Assembly (NCBI GenBank): GCA_958352845.1
Contig: CATWQC010000006.1
Location: 41,345 to 105,344, forward strand
DNA: 64,000 bases
Origin: an uncultured Collinsella sp.
GTDB lineage: Bacteria; Actinomycetota; Coriobacteriia; Coriobacteriales; Coriobacteriaceae
Direction of reading: 5' to 3'
The position numbers and the translations under genes are program-made. The notes beneath the pieces are model-generated. The model was given only the letters and a program-made list of their open reading frames with translations, was not told the origin of the DNA and searched no databases. Of the stretch, positions 16,901-25,141 are shown piece by piece; position 1 is the stretch's first letter; each line of letters begins with the position of its first letter.

Positions 16901-17753
16901 CGAGAACATCATCGATGCCGCGGTAAAGCGCCAGAAGGATCGCGCGAGCGGCCAGACGTCGTTCTTCGACATGTTCGGCGATGTTGAGGGGTCGGGCTTT
17001 GAGGTGAGTGTGCCCGATCCGGATGGCCAGGAGTGGGACCGCCACCTTAAGCTGAGCCAGGAGAAGGAGGTTTTGGGCATCTATGTCTCGGACCACCCGC
17101 TGCGCCCGTTTGAGTATGCACTAGCCAAGGCGCGCGACTTCTCGTTCTCGCAGATCGACACCGGCTACGAAGTTCAGAATCCTACGGGCGGCACCATCAA
17201 CCAGGAGATTCCCGAGGGCAAGGCGCTGTGGTGGGCCGGCATGGTCTCGAGCGTGTCCAAGCGCGTGACCAAAAACGGCGACCCCATGGGCATCGTGCAG
17301 CTCGAGGACATGGAAGGCGAGGCCACGGTCGTGGTGTTCCCCAAGACCTACAAAGAGGCCGAGGGGTATCTGTACGGCGAGGTTGATCCCGAGACCGGCG
17401 CGCAGCTGTCCGACGCGTTTGTGCGCATTAAGGGCAAGCTCGAGCGCTCGGACCGCGGCGACCAGATCATCGCGCAGGAGATTGTGCCGCTGGAGCTTAG
17501 CGAGGAGAAAAACAAGCCCAAGGTCTTTGAGGTCATGGTGCCCAACAGCCGATTTAGCCAGGGCAATATGGCGCGCCTGGCCACGGTGCTCACCACCAAC
17601 CCGGGCGGCGACCGCGTGGAGATCTTTATTGAGCAAGTCGACGGGCGCGTGCTGCGCGCTGAGGTGCCGGCCAAGGTCAATGCACGCTCGATTCCGCTGC
17701 TGGCAGAGGCAAAGGCCATCGTCGGCAACCAAGGCCGCGTGACGGTTATCTAA
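13950..17753 (+). CDS. dnaE: DNA polymerase III alpha subunit
   Basis: The replicative polymerase catalytic subunit, 1267 residues, somewhat longer than E. coli DnaE and typical of actinobacterial-type DnaE. The N-terminal PHP domain keeps HLHNHTVFSM, ITDHGYMYG, FGCEVYFTP and TNDFHYL, the metal ligands that are lost in E. coli, so a PHP-based proofreading activity is possible. The polymerase site shows GVGPGRGSAAG, PDIDMDFDDE (two catalytic Asp) and LLKMDFLGLRTL (third Asp). A helix-hairpin-helix and OB-fold follow. An insertion of about 60 residues (near 55-115) splits the PHP domain. No perfect LexA box lies upstream. The next gene follows after 28 bases. Confidence 0.97.
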   Translation: MAFVHLHNHTVFSMLDGATRIQDMVNRAVELGMPAVAITDHGYMYGVPDLALACDAVNHNTPEYKTWSHDKAFLEKDRRDELVEPDPEENPREHAQYVKDMAMWDEKGNIDELKPPLVIKPIFGCEVYFTPDETLARDHKPELYHMILLAKDQEGYVNLMQTVSEAAVQGFYYKPRVTLDNLRRHAKGMICTSACIAGIIPKYIDRGDMEGAIKWAETFRDTFEPGDFYIEIQEHGITTDNGLTDEQMDRALIDIAKQVGVKVIATNDFHYLRREDAPVQDVIMCIGMNAKVDDPNRMRMTGSEFYMKTEEEMRAMFPYCPEACDNTLEIADKCYVELDWDSIILPRFPLLDPGETHESQFRRECEKGLRQHYGDDWATREICGVNIKERFEYEYKVICDKGFAAYFLIVAEYVQWAKDNGIGVGPGRGSAAGAIVAYAMNITAFDPLENGLMFERFLSPQRTEMPDIDMDFDDERRLEVVEHVRQLYGPEKVTHVITYSTIKAKQAINDAARVLDYPVYMGQRLSKMVSSDPKVKLKQVLEKQPGKEDLFNPDFAEAYKKDDDARRIIDTALSIEGLTRGEGVHACAVLICRDPVNEHVPTKLDTKGGVEITQYEGHTVADMGLLKMDFLGLRTLTVISKAKANIKKNFGIDIKEEEIPFDDPEIFKLMGSGHTAGVFQVESAGMTATIKNMKPTEYKHVVALIALYRPGPLGAGMVSSYINRMNGKEPAVSYDDRLDDILGETYGTMVYQEQVMLISVEMCGFSKGESDSRIRKPVAKKKIKLLTSTVLHWEDGSDETTYDHWMNGAIKNNYTREVAQKIWDDVLEFASYAFNKSHSAGYAILVMQTAWLKAHYPHEYMAAVLTSYTGKTDKIVHYVSACRHDGIPVLSPDVNESGTEFTATKEGVRFGLAGIRGVGTGVAQAIIAEREAGGPFKTLHDFVERVDSSQANRRVIESLIKAGAFDSTGYPRRQMMHFVDKNNPENIIDAAVKRQKDRASGQTSFFDMFGDVEGSGFEVSVPDPDGQEWDRHLKLSQEKEVLGIYVSDHPLRPFEYALAKARDFSFSQIDTGYEVQNPTGGTINQEIPEGKALWWAGMVSSVSKRVTKNGDPMGIVQLEDMEGEATVVVFPKTYKEAEGYLYGEVDPETGAQLSDAFVRIKGKLERSDRGDQIIAQEIVPLELSEEKNKPKVFEVMVPNSRFSQGNMARLATVLTTNPGGDRVEIFIEQVDGRVLRAEVPAKVNARSIPLLAEAKAIVGNQGRVTVI

Positions 17754-17781
17754 GCTACCCCGGGTGAGATTGGAGGAAGTG

Positions 17782-20700
17782 ATGGCGCAGGGGACGTTTG
17801 TGCAGGCGCTTCGTAAAGAGGCGGCGTTGAGCGGCACCTTTATGAAGGGGCGTTCGCTCATGCTCAACGGCGCCGTGCTGTCGATCGAGGACAGCGGCTC
17901 GCGCTTCTCCAAAAACGTGACGGTTGAGGGCTCGGTGCGCGGTTCGCGCGGCGACCTGTACAAGACGCACGTGGCGCTCGACATGGACGAGCACGAGGTG
18001 ATCGACTACGACTGCGATTGCCCCGCCGCCTATCGTTACCCCGGTATGTGCAAGCACGCCATCGCCACAGCGCTGGCGTACCTGGACACCAGCGGCATTG
18101 AGCCTGTTGAGGGGCTGCGCACACCGGTCCGCACGTTTACGGCGCAGCCGAAACAGCCCGCGCGCACCGCGCCCAAAGCGCCGGCCGTCAATCCCAACTT
18201 TCCCTTTCTGGCGCCCGTCCCCACGAGTCCCAGCCTCATGGCGGCGCTCTCCGATCTTTCGGACGCGCGCATGGATGAGCTGGCGAGCATGCGCCGCAAG
18301 CTCGCCGGCAGTGTGGATCCCGATGCCCCCAAGGCGGTGTTGGAGCCCTCGCTGGTGCCGTACTACAATCCACTGTTTGCCGACCGCTTTAGCTGGGCGC
18401 TCGAGCTTCGCATTCGCTGTGGATCGGTGTCCTACGTGGTCAAGGACATCGACGGCATGGCCGATGCCTACGTGCGCGGCGGCACCTTCTCGTACGGCAA
18501 GAAGCTCACGTTTGTCCATACGCCTGAAGCCTTCGAAGACGTGTCGACAAAGCTGCTCAACCTTGTCGTGACGACAGTTGCCTATCTCGATGACATCACA
18601 AGCTCGCGTTCGGCGTCGTACGACTTTGCCCGCAGTGGTTTTGTCGCCGAGCGTCAGTTGCCGCTGTCCGAGCATAGCATCGTATATGTGCTGGACCTGT
18701 TGCGCGGCCAGACCATCTCTTTTGAGCCCGCCTGGTCGCGGGGGACGACGACGCATCGCACCTATGACGTGGCGGTTGAGATGCCTCCGGAAGGGGAGGA
18801 CGAGGCGCTGTCTAAGCGCCCACCGCTCCTTGCCGCCAAAATCGCGCCGGCGGCTGGTGGCAGCTACGATCTACGCCTGCCGGCCGATACATACTGCTTT
18901 GCTTCGGGCGACGTTGCCTATCTGGTCGACACCCGCCGTGCGCGCCGCGCCGATGTAGCGTTTGCCCAGCATGCGGCGCCGTTCCTATCGTGCTTACTGC
19001 CCTGTCGCACGCCGATCCATATCGCTGTCGACCAGGTGGGGGAGTTCTGTCGTATGGCGCTGCCCATTTTGCGCGACTACACCGACCTTACCGCGCCCGC
19101 TGCGCTCGATACCGTGGCGCCCGAGCCGAGCTTTGCTATGGCGATCGGCGTCGACGATGGGCTCGTGACCTGCAAAATTACGGTTGCCTACGGCGATTGG
19201 TCGGCGGATCTCTTTAGCCTGGGCGCTCCGGGCAGCCCCTTCGAAGAGCAACGCCCCGGCGTGCCGCCCCGCGACGAGGTGGCGGAGTTTCGCGTTATGG
19301 ACACGGCGGCCCTGTATTTCGACTTCTACGAGGGCGGCCTGGCGTTTGAGGAGCGCGATGACGAGAGCTTGTTCTGCCTGCTGACCGAGGGCCTGTCCGC
19401 CCTGTCCGAGCTGGGTGAGGTTATGCTCAGCGACCGTCTGCGCCAGATCTCGGTCCGCCCTGCGCCCAAGCTTTCGGTGCGTGCGACCGTCAAGAGCAAT
19501 CTGCTCGATGTCGAGCTGGGTGCGAGCGGGCTTTCGGCCGCGGACCTTGCCGTCTATCTCGATTCGTACAAGCGTCACCAGACGTTTGCGCGTCTCACGT
19601 CGGGCGACATCATTCGCCTGGACGAGGGCGCCCGAGCCGCGTTTGGCCTTGCCGAGGACCTGGGCGTCGATGCTGTCGACCTGCTCGACGGCGTGTCGCT
19701 CCCCGCGTCGAGTACCCTGTTCGTCGACAGCATGCTTGCGCGCACGCCGGCGCTTGAGGCCGATCGCGACGCTGCGTTCCGCCGTACCGTCGAGCGCCTG
19801 GACACGCTCGGCAAGATGGACTTTACGGTACCCGCCTCGCTCAAGGCCACGCTGCGTGGCTACCAGGTCGACGGCTACCAGTGGCTCGGCTCGCTTGAGC
19901 ATCTGGGCCTCGGCGGTATCTTGGCCGACGATATGGGCCTGGGCAAAACGCTCCAGATGATCGCGCATATCCTGGCGCGCGTGGAGGCGGGGGACACCAA
20001 GCCCACGCTCGTGGTATGCCCGGCCTCACTCGTGTACAACTGGACTGCCGAGCTGGAGCGCTTTGCCCCGTCGCTCGATGTGTGCGCCATCGTGGGCGCC
20101 AAGGCTCAACGCCGCGTGCAGATAGCCGGCGCCGACGAGCATAACGTGGTCGTGACGTCGTATGACCTCATGCGCCGCGATATCGACGAGTATGTCGAGC
20201 AGGACTTTGCCCGTGTGGTGCTCGACGAGGCCCAGTACATTAAAAACCCGCTCACGCAGGTAGCGCGTGCCGCCAAGCGCCTGCCTGCCGGCGTGCGCTT
20301 TGCCTTGACGGGCACGCCCATCGAAAACCGCTTGTCCGAGCTCTGGAGCATCTTCGACTTTTTGATGCCGGGCCTACTTGGCACGCGCGAGTCGTTTGCC
20401 AAGCGCTTCGAAAGCCCGGTCGAGCACGCCGAGGGCGACAGCGCCGCTCGCCTGCAGGCGCTCGTGTCGCCGTTTGTGCTGCGCCGCGTAAAGGAAGACG
20501 TGGTGGCAGACCTGCCCGAGAAGATCGAGGATACGGTCATAGCGCAGCTCACCGGCGAGCAGCGCAAGCTGTACCTGGCAAACCAGGACCGCATCGCCCA
20601 GCAGGTGCAGCACCGCGAGGCATCCGAGTTTAAGAAAGACAAGCTCAAGGTGCTCGCCGAGCTCACCAAGCTGCGCCAGATCTGCTGCGACCCGCGTCTA

Positions 20701-21246
20701 CACTACGAGGATTACAAGGCGGGGAGCGCCAAACTCGATACGTGCATGGAGCTCGTGCACGGCGCACTCGACGCCGGGCATCGCATCCTGTTGTTCAGCC
20801 AGTTTACAGGTATGCTCGATATCATCGGCAAGCGCCTGGCCAAGGAGGACATCGCCTTCCTTAAGCTCACGGGCGCTTCGTCTAAGGAGAGCCGCGCCAA
20901 GATGGTCGCGCAGTTCCAAGCGGGCGAGGTTCCGGTCTTTTTGATTTCGCTCAAGGCGGGCGGCGTGGGCCTTAACCTGACGGCTGCCGACGTGGTCATC
21001 CACTACGACCCGTGGTGGAACGTGGCGGCGCAGGACCAAGCAACTGATCGTGCGCACCGTATTGGTCAGCAACATACCGTGACCGTGTACAAGCTCATCG
21101 CCAAGGACACGATCGAGGAACGCATTATGCAGATGCAGGAGTCCAAACGCGACCTGGTCAACAGCGTGCTCGGCGGCGACGGCATCTCGTCGGCGCTGTT
21201 TACCCGCGAGGATGTTCTGGCGCTGCTCGGCGGCGACGGGCGTTAA
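17782..21246 (+). CDS. SNF2-family helicase with SWIM zinc finger
   Basis: A 1154-residue Swi2/Snf2 ATPase, presumably moving along DNA or displacing proteins from it. The N-terminus has a SWIM finger (Cys78-x-Cys80 and CKH near 90). After a long middle region the helicase begins near residue 690: ADDMGLGKT (Walker A), VVLDEAQYIKNP (DEAQ box), LTGTPIENRLSELWSIFDFL, SQFTGMLDIIGKRL, SLKAGGVGLNLTAAD, HRIGQ. The ATG at 17782 follows GGAGGA by four to five bases; a GTG at 17764 is less likely. The tight spacing to dnaE suggests co-transcription. Bacterial SWIM-SNF2 proteins are widespread but poorly characterised. Confidence 0.92.
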   Translation: MAQGTFVQALRKEAALSGTFMKGRSLMLNGAVLSIEDSGSRFSKNVTVEGSVRGSRGDLYKTHVALDMDEHEVIDYDCDCPAAYRYPGMCKHAIATALAYLDTSGIEPVEGLRTPVRTFTAQPKQPARTAPKAPAVNPNFPFLAPVPTSPSLMAALSDLSDARMDELASMRRKLAGSVDPDAPKAVLEPSLVPYYNPLFADRFSWALELRIRCGSVSYVVKDIDGMADAYVRGGTFSYGKKLTFVHTPEAFEDVSTKLLNLVVTTVAYLDDITSSRSASYDFARSGFVAERQLPLSEHSIVYVLDLLRGQTISFEPAWSRGTTTHRTYDVAVEMPPEGEDEALSKRPPLLAAKIAPAAGGSYDLRLPADTYCFASGDVAYLVDTRRARRADVAFAQHAAPFLSCLLPCRTPIHIAVDQVGEFCRMALPILRDYTDLTAPAALDTVAPEPSFAMAIGVDDGLVTCKITVAYGDWSADLFSLGAPGSPFEEQRPGVPPRDEVAEFRVMDTAALYFDFYEGGLAFEERDDESLFCLLTEGLSALSELGEVMLSDRLRQISVRPAPKLSVRATVKSNLLDVELGASGLSAADLAVYLDSYKRHQTFARLTSGDIIRLDEGARAAFGLAEDLGVDAVDLLDGVSLPASSTLFVDSMLARTPALEADRDAAFRRTVERLDTLGKMDFTVPASLKATLRGYQVDGYQWLGSLEHLGLGGILADDMGLGKTLQMIAHILARVEAGDTKPTLVVCPASLVYNWTAELERFAPSLDVCAIVGAKAQRRVQIAGADEHNVVVTSYDLMRRDIDEYVEQDFARVVLDEAQYIKNPLTQVARAAKRLPAGVRFALTGTPIENRLSELWSIFDFLMPGLLGTRESFAKRFESPVEHAEGDSAARLQALVSPFVLRRVKEDVVADLPEKIEDTVIAQLTGEQRKLYLANQDRIAQQVQHREASEFKKDKLKVLAELTKLRQICCDPRLHYEDYKAGSAKLDTCMELVHGALDAGHRILLFSQFTGMLDIIGKRLAKEDIAFLKLTGASSKESRAKMVAQFQAGEVPVFLISLKAGGVGLNLTAADVVIHYDPWWNVAAQDQATDRAHRIGQQHTVTVYKLIAKDTIEERIMQMQESKRDLVNSVLGGDGISSALFTREDVLALLGGDGR

Positions 21247-21396
21247 CCCGCTCGGGTGAGGCCGCCAGGGCGGATAGCCCGCGCTGTCCCATCGTCCCCG
21301 CTCGTTATGTGTTCATTTGCAATGCCGTGGATGGTTTGTCTGCCTTTGGGCATAAGAACCATCAAGAACATTGGCACATCAGCAAAGGAGAACATC

Positions 21397-21759
21397 ATGG
21401 CGAAATTCTTTAAGAACCCCGACGGCAAGCTCATCGCTGCCCTTGGCGACGACGTTGCGACCCCTGCCGGTTGCACGGAACTGACTGCAAACACTGAGGA
21501 CGCGGCGCACGAGAAGCACGTGCCTGTTGTCGAGACCGAGCGTGACGGTCACGTGATTCGCGCACGCGTTGGCTCGGTCGAGCACCCCAGCCTGCCCGAG
21601 CACTACATTGAGTGGATCGCCCTTGAGGCCGAGGGCCGCTTAGAGGTCCATTACCTTGAGCCCGGCATGAAACCCGCGACGTTTTTCGCGGGCGGCTCCA
21701 AGACCGGTACCGTCTATGCCTACTGCAACCTGCACGGGCTGTGGTCCGCGACATTCTAG
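21397..21759 (+). CDS. Desulfoferrodoxin-like superoxide reductase
   Basis: A 120-residue protein that should reduce superoxide to peroxide at a non-heme iron centre. All five ligands of that centre are visible: His in EKHVPVVE, two His in HPSLPEHYIEW, and Cys and His in YCNLHGLW; the catalytic Lys is in EKH. The N-terminal desulforedoxin-like domain is present in outline (KFFKNPDGKLIAALG, AGCTELTANTEDAA) but its CxxC and CC iron ligands have been reduced to one Cys, so the rubredoxin-type centre is lost. The ATG at 21397 follows AAAGGAG. Single gene with its own terminator. Confidence 0.9.
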   Translation: MAKFFKNPDGKLIAALGDDVATPAGCTELTANTEDAAHEKHVPVVETERDGHVIRARVGSVEHPSLPEHYIEWIALEAEGRLEVHYLEPGMKPATFFAGGSKTGTVYAYCNLHGLWSATF

Positions 21760-21804
21760 GAACGCGCCCCCGCTCGGGGTATCATAGCTAGCATATGCAC
21801 ATGC

Positions 21805-21839
21805 AAGCGCCGACTGCATTATGCGGCCGGCGCTTTTAC
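21805..21839 (+). terminator. Terminator after the superoxide reductase gene
   Basis: AAGCGCCG (21805-21812) pairs with CGGCGCTT (21828-21835) with a smaller GCAT/ATGC stem inside, then TTTTAC. Confidence 0.8.
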
Positions 21840-21876
21840 TACGATTTCGATGGTTTACGACGGAAAGGGCTGGGCC

Positions 21877-23862
21877 ATGAAGCTCGCGCTTGCACAGATC
21901 GATATGCGCCTGGGTGATATTGAGGGCATTTGCGGCCGCATCGAGGACCAGGCTCGTCTGGCCCACGAGCGCGGGGCGCGCGTGCTGTGCGTTCCGGCTC
22001 CGCTCTTTATGGGCGCCATGCCCGGTGGCCTGGTGGGCGCTGCCGACTTTGAGCACGACATGCTTGCCGGCTTGACCGGTGTCGCCGAGCGTATCCAAGA
22101 GCTTGACATGATCTGCATCGTGCCCGCGGCGGTTTCGTTTGAGGGCCAGCCGCTGCTCGACTACATGATGCTCAAGGACGGTCATGTGGTGCCGGCGCGT
22201 TCGAGCATTGCCCTGCAGCGTGGCGAGAACAACGACACGCGTTGGGCGCCGCCGGTGTTCGACGTGGACGGCGTGCGCATCGCCGTGATTTTTGACTTGG
22301 ACCGCGAACTCGAGATGTTGCCGACCGGTGTTGACCTCATTGCGTATTTCCAATTCAACGCGTTTGACATGACCGACCGTGAGACTGCCGCCATTGCCGC
22401 CGTTCGCAGCGGCGCCTACCGCAAGATCGCATCCAAGCGCAGCGTGTGGTTTGCCTGCATGGCGCCGGTCGGTGCCTTTGACGAGTCGGTGTATACCGGC
22501 GGTTCGTTTGTGCTCGACGACTGCGGTCGCGTGGTGGCCCAGGCGCCGTGTTTTGAGGAGAGTCTGCTGGTTCAGGAGATTCAGCGCGGCGTGATGCTCG
22601 ATGCCCTGGAAGATCACGAACTGCCCGAGTTCCGTTCCGAAGAGTGGCTGTGGCAGGCGCTGGTGTTCGCCGTGCGCGACAACGCCCGAGCTCACGGTGC
22701 TTCGCGTGCTGTGGTGGCACTCGAGGGTGACTTGCCGTCGTCTTTGCTGACGGCGCTGGCCGTCGACGCTCTGGGCCCGCGCAATGTGATTGGCCTGGTG
22801 CTGGGGCGCAACCGTATCTTTACGCCGGCGCAGGAAGAGGCCGAGGCTGCCCGCTGTGCCGCCGTCCGCGCCATTGCCGAGCGCCTGCACATTCGCACTG
22901 TCGAGCGCGATGCACCGGATGCGGCGCGTGTGCTCGATCGCGACGTGTCGGCGGGCGATGCCGAGCGCCTACGCTCGCGCACGCTGGGTCTCATGCTGGA
23001 GGACACGGCGCTCGAGCTGGGTGCGATGACGCTGAGCCCGCTGTCCAAAACCGAGTATGCGCTGGCGGCGCCGGCGCTTTGCGGCGGCTACCAGGGCGAC
23101 TTTGCGCCCTTTGGCGATGTGTACCTGTCGACGCTTGAGTTTGTGGCGCGTGTGCGCAACCGCACGTCTGCCGTGGTGCCCCAAGAGCTCGTGACGCTCA
23201 ACGCGGTGGAAGATTGTATGGAGCGCGTGCTGGCGCAAGCGCTCTCGACGCTCGACGGTCCGGTCGATATGCTCGACCGCGCGGCACAGCTGCTCGGCGG
23301 GCTTGAGCCGGGTGAGGTCGATGGCGCGCTCGAGGCGCACGTGGACCGCAATCGATCTTTCGACGACATCCTGATGGCCGCCGGCAAGCCTGAGGCCTGC
23401 TCGCTGCTGCTGATGCTCGTTCGACAGGGTGAAGCTGCCCGCCGCATGTTGCCGATGGCGCCGATCGTCTCGGCCCGTTCGTTTGCCGAGCGCTCCTGGC
23501 CGTATATGCTCGCGTGGTCCGACCTGGGGCTTAACGGCAAGGAGCGTATGACGGTCGATTCGCTGGCGCGCGCCGAGGTGCGCCGTTTTGCTGACGAGGA
23601 TACGAGCGAGCGCGTGCGAAACGAGATGATGGGCGTGCTGGGCGAGCTACTGGGTATTTCGCCCGAGCAGATGGAGGAGCTGCGCTCTGAGGATGGCCAG
23701 CGTCGTCTGCATGAGGGTATGAAAAAGTTCGAGGGCGAGGTTCAGGACGCCATCGATAAGATGATGGGCGGACAGGGCGGCTCGCAAGGTAGTCCCCAGG
23801 GTGGCCCGATGCCGCACCCGCCGGTGGATCCGAGGCAGTTCCCCTTTTTCTCGCAGAACTAA
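21877..23862 (+). CDS. Degenerate glutamine-dependent NAD synthetase homologue (probable pseudoenzyme)
   Basis: 661 residues aligning end to end with NadE: an N-terminal nitrilase-like domain (1-250) and a C-terminal PP-loop ATPase domain. The catalytic residues are gone. The nitrilase Glu is Ala41 (VPAPLFMG), the nucleophilic Cys is Phe139 (AVIFDLD) and the PP-loop SGGxDS reads EGDLPS at 283-288, although the next residues LLTALAVDALG are a textbook NadE match. The NadE stretch NKSELAVGYxTLYGD appears as SKTEYALAAPALCGGYQGD. An extra C-terminal region of about 150 residues ends in a Gly/Pro/Gln-rich tail. The ATG at 21877 has GGAAAGG upstream. The frame is long and intact, so it is a maintained protein, not a decayed gene. 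Function unknown. Confidence 0.8.
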   Translation: MKLALAQIDMRLGDIEGICGRIEDQARLAHERGARVLCVPAPLFMGAMPGGLVGAADFEHDMLAGLTGVAERIQELDMICIVPAAVSFEGQPLLDYMMLKDGHVVPARSSIALQRGENNDTRWAPPVFDVDGVRIAVIFDLDRELEMLPTGVDLIAYFQFNAFDMTDRETAAIAAVRSGAYRKIASKRSVWFACMAPVGAFDESVYTGGSFVLDDCGRVVAQAPCFEESLLVQEIQRGVMLDALEDHELPEFRSEEWLWQALVFAVRDNARAHGASRAVVALEGDLPSSLLTALAVDALGPRNVIGLVLGRNRIFTPAQEEAEAARCAAVRAIAERLHIRTVERDAPDAARVLDRDVSAGDAERLRSRTLGLMLEDTALELGAMTLSPLSKTEYALAAPALCGGYQGDFAPFGDVYLSTLEFVARVRNRTSAVVPQELVTLNAVEDCMERVLAQALSTLDGPVDMLDRAAQLLGGLEPGEVDGALEAHVDRNRSFDDILMAAGKPEACSLLLMLVRQGEAARRMLPMAPIVSARSFAERSWPYMLAWSDLGLNGKERMTVDSLARAEVRRFADEDTSERVRNEMMGVLGELLGISPEQMEELRSEDGQRRLHEGMKKFEGEVQDAIDKMMGGQGGSQGSPQGGPMPHPPVDPRQFPFFSQN

Positions 23863-23931
23863 TTATGGGATAGGATTCGCTCTCAACCCCGATACTTCAA
23901 CTAAGCATCTTGGCCCCATTGTGTTATTCTA

Positions 23932-23943
23932 GAACAGACGTTC
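23932..23943. promoter_or_regulatory. LexA (SOS) box upstream of ruvCAB
   Basis: GAACAGACGTTC at 23932-23943 fits the Gram-positive GAAC-N4-GTTC LexA operator, and the next base extends the right half to GTTCG. It lies 56 bases before the ruvC start and follows a TATTCT that could be a -10. Confidence 0.7.
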
Positions 23944-23999
23944 GTGAATGATGCGCGGGGCCTTGTCTTGCGCTGTGCTTGTGGCGAGGGGAGGTCGGC

Positions 24000-24521
24000 T
24001 TGGTCATTTTGGGTATCGACCCCGGTTTGGCCCATACGGGTTGGGGGATTATCGAGGAGCGGCGCGGCGAGGTTCGCTGCCGTGCCTACGGCTGCATCGA
24101 GACCAGTGCCGGAAGTCCGCTCGCGGTGCGCCTGTCGCATATCGCCCGCGACCTCAAGGGTGTCGTGGAGCGTTATCGACCCGATACCGCTGCTATCGAG
24201 AGCATTTACTTTGGTGCTAACGTTCGCTCGGCAATTCCTACGGCGCATGCCCGCGGGGCTGCACTCGTGGCGCTGTCGGAATGCGCGCTCGAGATTGGCG
24301 AATACACGCCCATGCAGATCAAACAGGCTGTGGTGGGCACCGGCGCCGCGGACAAGCGGCAGGTCGCCTACATGGTACGCACGCTCACACAGCTCGATCA
24401 CGACCCGCATCCCGACCATGCCGCCGATGCCCTGGCTTGCGCCATCTGCCACGTAAACCTCAGCCGCACCCGCGCCCTCACCGGTGGCGAGTTCTATCAA
24501 CAGAGAGGAACCGGATACTGA
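24000..24521 (+). CDS. ruvC: Holliday junction resolvase RuvC
   Basis: Endonuclease that cuts Holliday junctions symmetrically, working with RuvAB. The 173-residue protein has Asp7 in LGIDPG, Glu in AAIESIYFGAN and the Asp pair in PDHAADALA. I place the start at the TTG at 24000 because GGGGAGG lies five to six bases before it and VILGIDPG then begins at the usual position; a GTG at 23979 would add seven residues. The stop TGA overlaps the ATG of ruvA by one base, so translation is coupled. A LexA-type box precedes the operon. Confidence 0.95.
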   Translation: MVILGIDPGLAHTGWGIIEERRGEVRCRAYGCIETSAGSPLAVRLSHIARDLKGVVERYRPDTAAIESIYFGANVRSAIPTAHARGAALVALSECALEIGEYTPMQIKQAVVGTGAADKRQVAYMVRTLTQLDHDPHPDHAADALACAICHVNLSRTRALTGGEFYQQRGTGY

Positions 24522-25141
24522 TGATTTCCCAGCTCCACGGAACGCTTGTCGAGGCCACGATGAGCTCTGCTGTCGTCGATGTGTCGGGCGTTGGCTTTGA
24601 GCTCGGCATCTCGGGCAGCACTGCGGCCACGTTGCCGACGCCCGGCGGCGAGGTCCGCCTCTACACGCGTATGCAGGTGCGCGAGGACGCCATGACACTT
24701 TTTGGTTTTTCCTCAAAGGATGAGCGCACGATGTTCGACCGGCTCGTGTCCGTTTCGGGCGTTGGCCCGCGCCTGGCGCTCGCCGTGCTTTCCACCTATA
24801 CCGTGGGGCAGCTGTATTCGCTGGTGATGGCCGAGGACGACAAGGGTATGGCCAAGGTACCCGGTGTGGGCAAAAAGACAGCTCAGCGCCTGATCCTAGA
24901 ACTCAAGAGCACCTTTGCCAAGGATAAGGGCTTTGTGCCGGTCGACGTGATTCCCGGCCAGGTTGCGATGCCGGTTCCCGCCGCCGCTCCTTCGGCGATC
25001 GATGATGCCCGTGCGGCGCTCCTTTCCATGGGCTTTAGCCCGCAGGAGACCGATGTTGCCCTGAGCGGGTATGATGGGCAGAATATGCGTGTCGAGGATC
25101 TGCTCGGCGCGGCGCTTAAGCGACTCGGAATGGATGCGTGA
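24521..25141 (+). CDS. ruvA: Holliday junction DNA helicase subunit RuvA
   Basis: The 206-residue junction-binding subunit of the RuvAB branch-migration motor. Domain I (OB-fold) starts MISQLHGTLVEATMSSAVVDVSGVGFEL; domain II has the two helix-hairpin-helix motifs VSGVGPRLALAVL and VPGVGKKTAQRLI; domain III (ALLSMGFSPQETDVAL) contacts RuvB. The start is fixed by the one-base overlap with the ruvC stop, and the same TGATG arrangement joins it to ruvB. The order ruvC-ruvA-ruvB is common in actinobacteria. Confidence 0.96.
   Translation: MISQLHGTLVEATMSSAVVDVSGVGFELGISGSTAATLPTPGGEVRLYTRMQVREDAMTLFGFSSKDERTMFDRLVSVSGVGPRLALAVLSTYTVGQLYSLVMAEDDKGMAKVPGVGKKTAQRLILELKSTFAKDKGFVPVDVIPGQVAMPVPAAAPSAIDDARAALLSMGFSPQETDVALSGYDGQNMRVEDLLGAALKRLGMDA

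Noticed and set aside
13914..17096. 1060-codon ORF on the minus strand antisense to dnaE
   Set aside because: Overlaps a complete DnaE; composition is low-complexity Val/Leu/Gly/His with no motif or ribosome site.
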